Shown: in pieces, positions 34,521-43,813 of the stretch
Layout: each line of letters opens with the position of its first letter
How positions within the stretch are numbered: the first letter of the stretch is position 1
Origin: Bin87 sp965222895
GTDB lineage: Bacteria; Chloroflexota; Dehalococcoidia; Lucifugimonadales; UBA3495
DNA length: 64,000 nucleotides
Assembly: GCA_965222895.1 (NCBI GenBank)
Contig: CBDCVB010000002.1
Coordinates: 1,674,001-1,738,000, forward strand
Direction: 5' to 3'
Made by a program: the position numbers and the translations under genes
Notes under the pieces: generated by a model
What the model saw: only the letters and a program-made list of their open reading frames with translations
The model's database searches: none
Told to the model about the DNA's origin: nothing

Positions 34521-36071
34521 ATGCGGATAGCCAAGCATCGGATTCGGTTCACCACTCTCAAACTCGTCGTGACCGCCTTGGTTGTAGCAGTGCTTCTGGG
34601 GTGTGGCAACTCTGGCGCAGCAGAGCGCGTTGACCCACAGGAAGATTCCGAAAAGGCAAGCGGTGCTCTGGGTTCCGCCGGATTTTCTGTCCCCGGCGGA
34701 TCTCAGGTCAGTATGTCAGCTACGCCAACTCCCATGGCCGCCAAGAGAGCAGTGGCAGTGGAAAGGATGGCTGGCCCCACCCCCACCACGGCCCCAGCCG
34801 CTGCGTCGGCGCCATCCCAACAAGGCCAACAATCCGCACAACCTCAAGCGGCCAGACAGCTCATTGTTGAGGCGTGGATTGGTCTTGAAGTATCGGACGT
34901 CGACCGGTTGGCGCGGCAGGTTGAAGAGGTCGCCACGCAGCGCGGCGGCTGGCTGGAATCGTCCCAGATTTTTGGCGAGGGCGGTTATCGCGAAGCAACG
35001 ATTGCGGTGCGCGTCCCGGCCGACGGTCTGGCCAACACCATGGACACTCTCCGCGCACTCGGCCGGGTGGTCGATGAGGCTGTTACGTCAACCGACGTTA
35101 CCGAGCGCCTGATTGACAACGAGGCGCACCTGACCGCCTGGTACACACAGGAGGCGCGGCTGATTACCTTGCTGGAGAACGCTCCCACGGTCGAAGACGT
35201 CATCAATATTGAACGTCGTCTCGCCGAAGTCCGCACGGATATAGAACGCGTTGAAGCTACGCAACGCGACTTGGCCAACCGCGTGGCCACTTCGCTGATT
35301 ACCGTCGATTTGACGCTGCCGGGTCGCTTCGCCGCCGAACCGCCCAGCGGCTCGCTCACCCTACACGTAGGCGACCCAGCGGCGGTGGCCGACACCGTCA
35401 TCGCCCGCGTTGAGGCATTGGGCGGCTACATCGGCAGCAAGCACGAATTCCAGCAGGAAGACGCACAGGTAGTGGAGTTGATCGCTTTGGTCAACTCCGC
35501 AGATCTGATCGGCCTGATGGAGTACGCGGCAGCGCTGGGGGACTCCTTTGACCGTCAGCTCAGCGCAGTTGGCGAACCGCCCTCCGGCGATGTTCCCAAC
35601 GCCCGGCTGCAACTGACGGTTCGCTCCAATGTGGATGTCGCTGCATCCCTGTCTCTGTCAGCCGACGAACCCGCGGCTGTGGTTGAACAGACCCGGCAGC
35701 GCGTTCAGTCGCTGGGCGGTTATGTGGATCGGTTGTACGAACAACGCCGCGACGACACCAATTCCGATGAAATAATAATGGAGTTGGTGGTCAAGTCATC
35801 TGACCTGCGCGCCGTAATGGATTACGCGTCAGACTTGGGGAAAACAAACTACTGGGAGTTCGACGCCACCGGGCAGCAGGCAACCGACGACGCGCCCAAT
35901 GCCCACCTGCGCCTGACCGTGCGTAGCGACCCGAAACATACGGGCCGCTGGATTGCCGGCGGGGTGATACTCGGCCTGATCGTCGTAGTAATATTGACGG
36001 CTATTGTCTTCGTAGCAGCGCGACGGCGCACCCGCGACGGTACTGCCGTCAGCGCCAGCGATGCGCCGTAA
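34521..36071 (+). CDS. DUF4349-type lipoprotein with C-terminal membrane anchor
   Basis: A 516-residue exported lipoprotein. The signal peptide ends in the lipobox VLLGC (Cys28), followed by a Ser/Thr/Ala/Pro/Gln-rich linker to residue 110. Three related alpha-beta modules follow: about 112-270, about 275-370 and about 373-480. Each has a helix ending in ...QRGGWLES, ...ALGGYIGS or ...SLGGYVDR, then beta strands ending LTVRS. A single C-terminal transmembrane helix (GGVILGLIVVVILTAIVFVA) and a basic tail follow. DUF4349 proteins are often cell-envelope sensors or anchors. Function is unknown. It is single and converges with mfd. Confidence 0.85.
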   Translation: MRIAKHRIRFTTLKLVVTALVVAVLLGCGNSGAAERVDPQEDSEKASGALGSAGFSVPGGSQVSMSATPTPMAAKRAVAVERMAGPTPTTAPAAASAPSQQGQQSAQPQAARQLIVEAWIGLEVSDVDRLARQVEEVATQRGGWLESSQIFGEGGYREATIAVRVPADGLANTMDTLRALGRVVDEAVTSTDVTERLIDNEAHLTAWYTQEARLITLLENAPTVEDVINIERRLAEVRTDIERVEATQRDLANRVATSLITVDLTLPGRFAAEPPSGSLTLHVGDPAAVADTVIARVEALGGYIGSKHEFQQEDAQVVELIALVNSADLIGLMEYAAALGDSFDRQLSAVGEPPSGDVPNARLQLTVRSNVDVAASLSLSADEPAAVVEQTRQRVQSLGGYVDRLYEQRRDDTNSDEIIMELVVKSSDLRAVMDYASDLGKTNYWEFDATGQQATDDAPNAHLRLTVRSDPKHTGRWIAGGVILGLIVVVILTAIVFVAARRRTRDGTAVSASDAP

Positions 36072-36074
36072 CAA

Positions 36075-39000
36075 TCAGTCAGCGGCGGCGGGTTGCCTGG
36101 AACGATTCCGGTTGCGCCGGCGCCCGCCGTGATTAACATTGTTGCTGCGGTCGTCCTCCGCAGCGGGAGCGGTGGCGACGGCTGATTCCTGAGCGGCCGC
36201 GAGCGCTGCCTGCATCTCCTCGACGAAGGCAATCACCCGGCGCAGGGTTCGGCCCAGCCTGGCCAATCCGAAATCCGCGTCGGCGGCCACTCGAACCTCC
36301 AAGTCGCGTCGGCCCACCTTCACTGCTGTCCCCAGCGTTTTTTGCAACGCCAGCCTCGCATCGCCCACCGCCTGACGAAACACCACCGTGACCGTTCCCG
36401 CGGTCGGAGAAGTCAGCGATTCGACCCCGGCGGCAGCGCTGAGGCAACGCAGGTCGGTCACCGCCAGCAGGTTTTCAACCTCGTCCGGCAAAGGCCCGAA
36501 ACGGTCTTGCATATCGGAGCGCACCGCGCCAATCCGGCTGCGGTCGGTGATTTGCGACAACCGCTGGTAGAACGCCAGGCGCGCCGGCAGGTGAGCAATA
36601 TAGTCCTCGGGTATGCTGGCGGGTATCGGCAGGTCGATGCGGGGCGGCGGGTCAATTTCGGTTTGGATTGACCCTTCCGGATTGCGGCTCAGCTCTTCGA
36701 CAGCGTCACTCAGCAATTGCGAGTACAGATTCAGCCCGACGGCATGAATTTGACCACTTTGGTCGGCTCCCAACAGGTTGCCGGCGCCGCGGATTTCCAG
36801 GTCGCGCATGGCAACGCGGAATCCGGCGCCCAGTTCCGTGGCTTCCAGGATGGCGTGAATGCGTTGGCTGGCGGCTTCGGTTATCTCCCCGTGGTCAGGC
36901 AGCAGCAGGTAGGCATAGGCCCGATGGTCGCCGCGCCCGACGCGCCCGCGCAGCTGGTAGAGCTGAGCCAGGCCGAACCGGTCGGCACGGTCGATGATGA
37001 TGGTGTTAACGTTGGGCATATCCAGACCGGACTCAATGATGGTGGTGCAAACCAGAACGTCGGCCTCACGATTGGAGAATTCCACCATCACATCTTCTAG
37101 CTCATTTTCCGGCATCTGGCCGTGGCCCACCAATATCCGCGCTTCCGGAACCAACTTGCTGAGGTCTTCGGCAACCTGGTGGATAGTGCGGACGCGGTTG
37201 TGCAGGAAAAAGACCTGCCCATCGCGTTCGATTTCCCGCAGGATTGCCTCTCGCACCAGTTCGCCGCTGCCTTCTGAAACGAAAGTCCGCACCGGCAAAC
37301 GAGCTTCGGGCGGCGTATGGATGACGCTCATGTCCCGGACCCCGGCCAGAGCCATGTGCAGGGTACGCGGGATGGGCGTGGCGCTGAGGGTGAGCACGTC
37401 CACCTCAGCGCGCATCTGCTTCAACCGCTCCTTGTGAGCCACGCCGAACCGGTGTTCTTCGTCCACGATGACGAGTCCCAGGTTGTTGAAGCCAACGTCC
37501 TTCTGCAAGATGCGGTGCGTGCCGATGACGATATCGACACCGCCCGTCTTGGCGGCATCGACCACGGCGGCCTGCTCCCGGTGGGTGCGGAACCTGCTCA
37601 ATACGTCAACCTTAACCGGGTACGGCGCCAACCGTTCGGCAAACGTCGCATAGTGCTGTTGGGCCAGCACGGTGGTCGGCACCAACACCGCCACCTGCAT
37701 ACCTTCGTTCACCGCTTTGAATGCGGCTCGCAGCGCAACCTCGGTTTTCCCATAGCCCACATCTCCGCAAATCAACCGATCCATCGGGCGGGATACTTCC
37801 ATGTCGCCTTTGACTTCATCAATGGCGCGCATCTGGTCGGGCGTCTCCACGTAGGGGAAGGAGTCTTCCAGGTCCCGTTGCCAGGTCGCGTCCGGCCCAA
37901 AGCGATGGCCGTCCACGGATTCGCGCGTGGCGTAGAGGCGGAGTAACTCCTCAGCGATTTCACGCGCTGCGCCTTTCGCCCGCTCCTTGATGCGCTGCCA
38001 TTCGTTGCCGCCCAATCGGGTTAGCGTCGGTTGCTCGTCGGTGGCGGCGACGTATGACCCCAATCGATCCAGCTGCTCGGTCGGTACGTACAATCGGTCA
38101 TCGCCAGCATATTCCAGCACCAGATATTCCCGTTCGTCGCCGGGAGTATCCAGGTGAGTTGTTCCGGCGAAACGGGCCACCCCATGGTCAATGTGAACCA
38201 CGTAACTGCCGGGCGTCAACTCGGCCAGCGTTACAGCTTCGCCCATGTCCCGCCTGACCCGGGGCGCTCGATAACGACGTTCCTTGACCGTGCCAAACAA
38301 CTCGGCGTCGCTATACACGGCAACCGCGGAGTTGGCCTCGGATCCTTCGGTTTGCCAACCCTTACGCAGGCCGCCGGCAACCAAATACACCTGGCCGCTC
38401 CTGGGCCGAGTCGGCAGCGTTTCCACCAGCTGGGACTTCACACCGGCATCGCTCAGGACTTCTTCCAACCGGCTGGCGTGTTGACTGACGGCAACGACTG
38501 CGCCGCCGTTGGCAACCCGGGCCGCCACGTCAGTGGTGAAAAACGTCAGGCCCGCCATTGTATCCGGCAGCGGTTGCACGACCTGGTAGTCGTTGTCAGT
38601 GGCCCAGCGTTCCAGGCCCACCATGGCGACGCCGGCTCCGTCCATTTGTTCCAACAACGTGCTCCAGTCGGTGTTGGGTGAGGGGAAGCCGTAGGGCAGT
38701 TCGCCGCGCTGCTGGCGGGTTTCGCGCTGCTGGCGGTATTTTTCGGCCAGCTCTTCCGCTTCTCCTTGCAGTCGAGCGGGACGGTCGAAAACGACCAAAG
38801 TGTCGGCGGGCAGGTATTCGGCGAAGGTGTTGCTGTTGAGCAGGCCGTTGTAGAAGGACACCGTTTCCGGGTTCGGGTGCGCCAGCAAGCTACCCAACTC
38901 CTCCTGAAATCGCGCCACCGCGCCTGGTGAACATGGTGAAAGATCGATGTGGCGGCGCCGCTCATCGAAGGCGTCTGCGTCGACCAGATCTGGCAACTGC

Positions 39001-39731
39001 TCAGCAGCAGCGATGACGCGAACGTGCTCTGCCTCCTCCACCGACCGTTGCGTTTCGGGGTCGAACCTGCGAATGGTGTCAATCTCGTCGTCCCACAACT
39101 CGATGCGGTACGGGAGTTCCGCGTCGGGGGGGAACACATCCAGGATGCCTCCGCGCAAGCTGAAACTTCCTGGCGTGTCCACCTGCGGTTCATTCCGGTA
39201 TCCCAATTCGACCCACGCCGACAGCAACGCGTCCAGGGAATGGATGCGGCCACCTTTCTGCAGGCGGTCGGGGTGATGGGCCGTAGGGTGTTTACCTGCT
39301 ACCAGATGCGGCGGCAGCGTCAGACGCAAGGCTGCCGACACCGATGTGACCACCAACGGAGGAATTTCGTCCGCGTCAGCCGGCCCCAGAGTTGCCAGCG
39401 CTCCTAACGCCGTAAGCCGTTGATTTACCGAGCGGGCGTCCACCGCCAGACGCTCGAAGGGCAGCACTTCCGGTTCCGGCAGCAGGAATACCGGAACGTC
39501 CTCGCCCAGGTAGGTTAGCAGCTGGTCGTGCAGTCGTCGGGCGTCTTCCAGGCGGGGCGTAACCACTACGATTGGTCGCTGTTGCAAATGCCAAAGCGCG
39601 CCGACGTACACCGGCTGGTGGTCGGATTGCACTGTCAAACTCGCTCGGGCGCGCTCAGCGCGCAAATTGCGCAGATGGCGCTGGACCCACGGCTGTGAGC
39701 CAAGTAATGAAAGCAGACCGGATAGAGCCAT
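36075..39731 (-). CDS. mfd: Transcription-repair coupling factor Mfd
   Basis: A 1218-residue DNA translocase that removes stalled RNA polymerase and recruits UvrA. Order: UvrB-like N-terminal domain (LAVDARSVNQRLTALGALA and later), RNA polymerase interaction domain around 515-580 (DYVVHIDHGVARFAGTTHLD-like segment), then the RecG-like helicase: Walker A CGDVGYGKTEVALRAAFKAV near 700, DEEHRFG motif II, SATPIPRTLHMAL motif III, the SGLDMPNVNTIIIDRADRFGLAQLYQLRGRVGR region, and the C-terminal TRCF domain. The final 30 residues are low-complexity basic (RRRNRNRSRQ). It is convergent with the DUF4349 gene. Confidence 0.97.
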   Translation of the reverse strand: MALSGLLSLLGSQPWVQRHLRNLRAERARASLTVQSDHQPVYVGALWHLQQRPIVVVTPRLEDARRLHDQLLTYLGEDVPVFLLPEPEVLPFERLAVDARSVNQRLTALGALATLGPADADEIPPLVVTSVSAALRLTLPPHLVAGKHPTAHHPDRLQKGGRIHSLDALLSAWVELGYRNEPQVDTPGSFSLRGGILDVFPPDAELPYRIELWDDEIDTIRRFDPETQRSVEEAEHVRVIAAAEQLPDLVDADAFDERRRHIDLSPCSPGAVARFQEELGSLLAHPNPETVSFYNGLLNSNTFAEYLPADTLVVFDRPARLQGEAEELAEKYRQQRETRQQRGELPYGFPSPNTDWSTLLEQMDGAGVAMVGLERWATDNDYQVVQPLPDTMAGLTFFTTDVAARVANGGAVVAVSQHASRLEEVLSDAGVKSQLVETLPTRPRSGQVYLVAGGLRKGWQTEGSEANSAVAVYSDAELFGTVKERRYRAPRVRRDMGEAVTLAELTPGSYVVHIDHGVARFAGTTHLDTPGDEREYLVLEYAGDDRLYVPTEQLDRLGSYVAATDEQPTLTRLGGNEWQRIKERAKGAAREIAEELLRLYATRESVDGHRFGPDATWQRDLEDSFPYVETPDQMRAIDEVKGDMEVSRPMDRLICGDVGYGKTEVALRAAFKAVNEGMQVAVLVPTTVLAQQHYATFAERLAPYPVKVDVLSRFRTHREQAAVVDAAKTGGVDIVIGTHRILQKDVGFNNLGLVIVDEEHRFGVAHKERLKQMRAEVDVLTLSATPIPRTLHMALAGVRDMSVIHTPPEARLPVRTFVSEGSGELVREAILREIERDGQVFFLHNRVRTIHQVAEDLSKLVPEARILVGHGQMPENELEDVMVEFSNREADVLVCTTIIESGLDMPNVNTIIIDRADRFGLAQLYQLRGRVGRGDHRAYAYLLLPDHGEITEAASQRIHAILEATELGAGFRVAMRDLEIRGAGNLLGADQSGQIHAVGLNLYSQLLSDAVEELSRNPEGSIQTEIDPPPRIDLPIPASIPEDYIAHLPARLAFYQRLSQITDRSRIGAVRSDMQDRFGPLPDEVENLLAVTDLRCLSAAAGVESLTSPTAGTVTVVFRQAVGDARLALQKTLGTAVKVGRRDLEVRVAADADFGLARLGRTLRRVIAFVEEMQAALAAAQESAVATAPAAEDDRSNNVNHGGRRRNRNRSRQPAAAD

Positions 39732-39782
39732 ATTCCTGCCGTTTGTTTGTGTTGTCGTAAGCCCACGGAGACGTCGTACACG

Positions 39783-39821
39783 CCTAGCACGGGGCAGACC
39801 ACAGGCCAGCCCCGTGCTAGG
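39783..39821. promoter_or_regulatory. Perfect 13-bp hairpin between mfd and proB
   Basis: CCTAGCACGGGGC (39783-39795) and its exact complement GCCCCGTGCTAGG (39809-39821) with a 13-base loop. On the plus strand it is followed by ATTTTAC. It lies in the 255-base divergent gap, upstream of a TATAAT at 39873-39878. It is too far from mfd to end a transcript and might be a regulator site, an mRNA structure in either 5' leader, or a terminator for read-through. I do not assign a role. Confidence 0.6.
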
Positions 39822-39872
39822 ATTTTACGCCCCTGCTGCGGTCGATTTCAAGGTGTGCCCAACCGTGCGTGA

Positions 39873-39878
39873 TATAAT
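39873..39878 (+). promoter_or_regulatory. Candidate -10 box for proB
   Basis: A perfect TATAAT sits 109 bases upstream of the proB ATG. No -35 hexamer matches at 16-18 bases, so support is partial. The gap is divergent, and a promoter for proBA is expected here. Confidence 0.35.
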
Positions 39879-39930
39879 TCACGGCACCTCCCCATCACTG
39901 TTTCCGAGCAATTAACCGTAAGGCGCCGTC

Positions 39931-39972
39931 GTCGTCCTGGCGTATGCCGTAGTCGTCTTGGCGCATACAGTT
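39931..39972. repeat. Imperfect 21-bp direct repeat in proB leader
   Basis: Two adjacent 21-base units, GTCGTCCTGGCGTATGCCGTA and a second copy with five differences, occupy 39931-39951 and 39952-39972, immediately before proB (start at 39987). They could be an operator or a recent duplication. Confidence 0.55.
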
Positions 39973-39986
39973 CCTGAGACACATCA

Positions 39987-41144
39987 ATGAAGTCGACCGC
40001 TTACCGCCGGGTGGTTGTGAAAGCCGGCACCAACGTGCTCACCGGCAGCAGTTCCGCCGGCGCATCAAAGTCTGTCGCCCTGGACGCTGCCGTGATGGCC
40101 GATTTGGTGCGGCAAATCAGCCAGTTGGTGAACGAGCAGCAGATTCAGATTCTCCTGGTAACTTCTGGCGCAATTGCAGCGGGCCGTCAGGCTTTGGCCG
40201 AGTCCAACAACGTGCCGGATCTGCCCGACATCTCGACGCGGCAGGTGCTGGCGGCATTGGGTCAAGGCCGGCTAATGCAGACCTACACGGAGCTGTTCGG
40301 CCACCACGGCGTTTGCGTAGCGCAGGCGCTGCTGACCATAAATGACACGACCCAGCGTCAGTCATACCTCAACATCCGCAACACACTGCTTTCTTTGCTC
40401 GAGTTGGGCATTGTGCCCATCGTAAACGAAAACGACGTGGTGGCTTCGGATGAGATTGGCGAAGTGTTTGGCGACAACGACCGCCTGTCCGCCCTGATCG
40501 CCGCCCTCATCGACGCTGACCTGCTCGTCATACTGTCGGATGTTGGCGGCCTGTATACGGCCGACCCTAAAATTGATCCCGATGCGACTCTGGTGCCGGT
40601 GGTCGATCTGGTCGATGACGGTGTTACGGCTATGGCCGGGCGGCATCGCAACGCCTGGGCCCGGGGTGGTATGCCCACGAAACTCGATGCCGCCCGACTG
40701 GTCACCACGTCTGGCATCCCCATGACCATCTGCCGTGGGCGCGATGAGAACGTCGTGTTGCGCGTCGTGGGCGGCGAACCGACTGGCACCTACTTCCGAC
40801 CGGCGGACAGCAAGCTGGAAGCCCGCAAGCGCTGGATGATTAGCTGCGCCGGCGACAGCAATTCGCACGCCGTTGTGGTGGACGCTGGCGCGGTGTCCGC
40901 TTTGCAACGCAACGGCGTCAGTCTCCTTCCCGCGGGCGTTCGCGGTGTAGTGGGGGATTTTAGCCGGGGAGATATTATTTACGTAGTGGATGAGGTTGGG
41001 AGCCAGGTGGCCTGTGGAATCTCCAATTACTCCGCCGGAGACATCGGTCTCATCCGCGGGATCCGTTCCGACCGCATCGTTGATACGCTCGGCTACCAAT
41101 ACGGCCAGGAAGTGGTGCATCGCAACAACCTAGTGTTGTTGTAG
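39987..41144 (+). CDS. proB: Glutamate 5-kinase
   Basis: It phosphorylates glutamate for proline synthesis. The amino-acid-kinase domain starts YRRVVVKAGTNVLTGSSSAG, with a substrate segment LVTSGAIAAGRQALAES and a catalytic region NENDVVASDEIGEVFGDNDRLSALIA. A C-terminal PUA domain follows from about residue 285, as in many full-length GKs (385 residues). ProA is 33 bp downstream with a CAGGAG ribosome-binding site. This is the usual proBA operon. Confidence 0.96.
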   Translation: MKSTAYRRVVVKAGTNVLTGSSSAGASKSVALDAAVMADLVRQISQLVNEQQIQILLVTSGAIAAGRQALAESNNVPDLPDISTRQVLAALGQGRLMQTYTELFGHHGVCVAQALLTINDTTQRQSYLNIRNTLLSLLELGIVPIVNENDVVASDEIGEVFGDNDRLSALIAALIDADLLVILSDVGGLYTADPKIDPDATLVPVVDLVDDGVTAMAGRHRNAWARGGMPTKLDAARLVTTSGIPMTICRGRDENVVLRVVGGEPTGTYFRPADSKLEARKRWMISCAGDSNSHAVVVDAGAVSALQRNGVSLLPAGVRGVVGDFSRGDIIYVVDEVGSQVACGISNYSAGDIGLIRGIRSDRIVDTLGYQYGQEVVHRNNLVLL

Positions 41145-41177
41145 TCGCCTCCGCCCTGGCATTCAGGAGAACAACCG

Positions 41178-42449
41178 ATGACCGCCGCCGACTTGCTTTA
41201 CCAACAAGGCGCCGCCGCCCAGGCCGCATCTTCGGCGCTGGCCCGGTTGCCGACGGGCGCCAAAAACCACGCCTTACAGAACCTTGCCAGCGTACTGGAA
41301 ACTGAGCAAAGCGCGGTGCTGGAAGCCAACGCCGCAGACTACCGAGATGCCCAGGACGCTGGCATCAGCGATGCGTTTTTGGACCGCCTGTTGCTCACTC
41401 CGGAGCGTCTAAACGGCATGGCCGCCGATGTTCGCGGAGTTGCTGCACTGCCCGACCCGGCGGGTGAACTCCTGGAATCTTTTGTGATGGAAAACGGGCT
41501 GGAAGTGGAAAAACGCCGCATCCCTCTGGGCGTTATTGCCAGCATCTACGAGAGCCGGCCCAACGTTACCACTGACATCGTTTCGCTCGCGCTCAAATCG
41601 GGCAACGCCTGTATCCTGAGGGGCGGCAAAGAAACCCTGCGCTCCAACTCGGCGCTAGTGGGGTTGGTTCATCGGGCCATGAGCGAAGCGGGTTTGCCCA
41701 CCGACGCAGTGCAATTCGTCAATGACACCGATCGCTCTCTGGTCGATGTAATGCTGGGGATGAAGCAATACATCAACCTGCTGGTCCCCCGTGGCGGCAG
41801 CGACTTGATTAATTTTGTGGCGGCTAACGCGACCATGCCAGTGCTCACCGGAGGGGTCGGCGTTTGCCACACCTACGTTGACCGCGACGCCGACAAAGAT
41901 ATGGCCGTCAGCATCATCTTTAACGCCAAAGTTCAGCGCCCCACGGTGTGCAACGCCCTCGATGCGGTGCTGATTCATTCGGATGCTGCGGCTCGCTGTT
42001 TGCCCGAGATCGCATCCCGACTCAACGGCGCCGGAGTTGAGATGCGGTGCGACCATCGGGCGTTGAGCATCTTGGGCCCCGGAGCAGGGCTGCACACGAC
42101 GCCGGCCAATGAGGATGACTGGGGCCAGGAGTTCCTCGCTCTCATCGCAGCCGTGAAAATCGTGGATAGCCTGGACGATGCGTTGAATCACATCCAAGTT
42201 TATGGTTCGGGGCATTCTGAAGCTATCGTAACCCAGGACCACGAAGCCGCCCAGCGTTTCCTGAACGAAGTAGACGCCGCCGCCGTGTATCACAACACCA
42301 GCACGCGGTTCACCGATGGCTCCCAGTTCGGCCTGGGCGCGGAGGTTGGCATCAGCACCCAGAAGTATCACGCCCGCGGCCCCCTCGGCCTGCGCGAGTT
42401 GACATCCTATAAGTGGATTGTGCGCGGCAACGGCCAGATACGGGAATGA
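41178..42449 (+). CDS. proA: Gamma-glutamyl phosphate reductase
   Basis: It reduces glutamyl phosphate to glutamate semialdehyde with NADPH in proline biosynthesis. It is an aldehyde-dehydrogenase fold of 423 residues. Segments include PLGVIASIYESRPNVTTDIVSLALKSGNACILRGGKE, PRGGSDLINFVAAN, and the catalytic Cys region VQRPTVCNALDAVLIH, where Cys of TVCNA is the nucleophile. A C-terminal SQFGLGAEVGISTQKYHARGPLGL is conserved. It follows proB and precedes a small unknown gene. Confidence 0.97.
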   Translation: MTAADLLYQQGAAAQAASSALARLPTGAKNHALQNLASVLETEQSAVLEANAADYRDAQDAGISDAFLDRLLLTPERLNGMAADVRGVAALPDPAGELLESFVMENGLEVEKRRIPLGVIASIYESRPNVTTDIVSLALKSGNACILRGGKETLRSNSALVGLVHRAMSEAGLPTDAVQFVNDTDRSLVDVMLGMKQYINLLVPRGGSDLINFVAANATMPVLTGGVGVCHTYVDRDADKDMAVSIIFNAKVQRPTVCNALDAVLIHSDAAARCLPEIASRLNGAGVEMRCDHRALSILGPGAGLHTTPANEDDWGQEFLALIAAVKIVDSLDDALNHIQVYGSGHSEAIVTQDHEAAQRFLNEVDAAAVYHNTSTRFTDGSQFGLGAEVGISTQKYHARGPLGLRELTSYKWIVRGNGQIRE

Positions 42450-42459
42450 TGTAACAACC

Positions 42460-42810
42460 GTGCCTTACGACTACGAACGCGAAGTCCGCACCGCCAATTC
42501 AGAAGCGTTTCTTATCCTGGACGGGGAGAATGCGGTCGGCCGAATCGACACTCACTTCCTGCCCGGGATCGCGCATATCTCCATCGCCATCGACCAAAGT
42601 CTCACTCCAGAACAGATTGAGGAAATTATCACCGACATCGACGCCGATATGCTGAATACCGTGGGTTCAGAACGGGAATCGCACCTGTACCATGTGTTCC
42701 AAGGCACTGAAATCCGGGTGTTCAGCGATGACGGCGAGGGCGATTACAGCGGGAATGGAAACGGGCACGGCCACGGGCCATTGCCCCCACCGGCGGGTTC
42801 CGGAGACTAG
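42460..42810 (+). CDS. Unknown protein downstream of proA with Gly/His-rich tail
   Basis: A GTG-started protein of about 116 residues, 10 bases after the proA stop. It begins MPYDYEREVRTANSEAFLILDGENAVGRIDTHFLPG and ends in a low-complexity tail NGNGHGHGPLPPPAGSG. The middle contains SLTPEQIEEIITDIDADM, which is helical. No family is recognised. Co-transcription with proBA is likely from the spacing. The Gly-Asn-His tail might bind metal or simply be disordered. Confidence 0.6.
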   Translation: MPYDYEREVRTANSEAFLILDGENAVGRIDTHFLPGIAHISIAIDQSLTPEQIEEIITDIDADMLNTVGSERESHLYHVFQGTEIRVFSDDGEGDYSGNGNGHGHGPLPPPAGSGD

Positions 42811-42862
42811 CTGCCTTCTGACACCGGCGGTTTTACCGCACAGCGAGCCGGGCTGACATTCG

Positions 42863-43813
42863 CTACGCGCGTTTGCGGCTGACGGCCTGTAGCGCTGCTT
42901 GTTCCACGCCTTCGGCGGTCAAGCCATTTTTAGCCATCAGTTCGTAGGCTGGGCCAGAGCCGGTGTAACCCTTCAGGGCCACCATTTCAATCGGAACCGG
43001 GCATTGCCGGGCAACGACCCCAGCAACCACGCTACCCAGGCCGCCGTGGATGTAGTGTTCCTCGGCGGTAACCAGGGCGCCGGTTTCGCGGGCGGCAGCA
43101 ACGATGGTTGCTTCGTGTACGGGCGCCAACGTGTGCAAGTTAATAACCCTGGCGTCAATGCCCTGGTCGGCCAGGCTGTCGGCGGCATCCAGAGCCGGGG
43201 CCACCAGCGATCCAGCGGCGATGATGCTGACATCATTGCCGGGCCGCAGGGTATCTGCTCCGGCCATGTTGAACCTGTACCCGTTAGTGTGCACCACGGG
43301 CGTAGCGGCTCTGGGCAGCCGCACGTAAACCGGGCCGTTAGTGGCGGCAGCGGATCGGATTACCTGCTCCGTTTCCACAGAATCGGCCGGCGTAACTACC
43401 CTGAATGACGGCAGCGCGCACATCAATGCCAGGTCTTCGATGCTGTGAGCAGACATTCCGTCTTCGCCGGTCAGGATGCCGGCGTGGGTGCATACCAGTT
43501 TAACGTTCAAAGAAGGCTGGGATATGAGCACGCGCAACTGGTCGTACGGACGACCAGTGCCGAATACGCTGAAGGTGCTGACGAAGGGAATTTTACCGGC
43601 GGCGGCAAGACCAGCTGCGACGCCAACGATATTCTGCTCGGCGGGGCCAAAGTCAAAAAACCGGTCCGGGTATTGATCCCGCCAGAGGTGCACGAAGGTA
43701 GAAACATTCAGGTCCCCGCCCAGCACCACGATATCGGGGTAGTCCTCGGCCATGGTCAGCAGGGTTCGGCCATAGACCTCACGGTTGGCGGCCATTTCCC
43801 GGGTGGTTGACAT
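42863..43813 (-). CDS. Transketolase, C-terminal subunit
   Basis: The C-terminal half of a split transketolase, with the pyrimidine-binding and transketolase C domains. Segments are NREVYGRTLLTMAEDYPDIVVLGGDLN, FFDFGPAEQNIVGVAAGLAA, EDGMSAHSIEDLALMCALP (thiamin diphosphate contacts) and DARVINLHTLAPVHEATI. It is encoded in the common two-gene arrangement of Chloroflexota and archaea-like transketolases, overlapping the N-terminal subunit by one base (TGATG). It acts in the pentose phosphate pathway. An alternative 1-deoxyxylulose-5-phosphate synthase role is less likely given the split form. Confidence 0.93.
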   Translation of the reverse strand: MSTTREMAANREVYGRTLLTMAEDYPDIVVLGGDLNVSTFVHLWRDQYPDRFFDFGPAEQNIVGVAAGLAAAGKIPFVSTFSVFGTGRPYDQLRVLISQPSLNVKLVCTHAGILTGEDGMSAHSIEDLALMCALPSFRVVTPADSVETEQVIRSAAATNGPVYVRLPRAATPVVHTNGYRFNMAGADTLRPGNDVSIIAAGSLVAPALDAADSLADQGIDARVINLHTLAPVHEATIVAAARETGALVTAEEHYIHGGLGSVVAGVVARQCPVPIEMVALKGYTGSGPAYELMAKNGLTAEGVEQAALQAVSRKRA

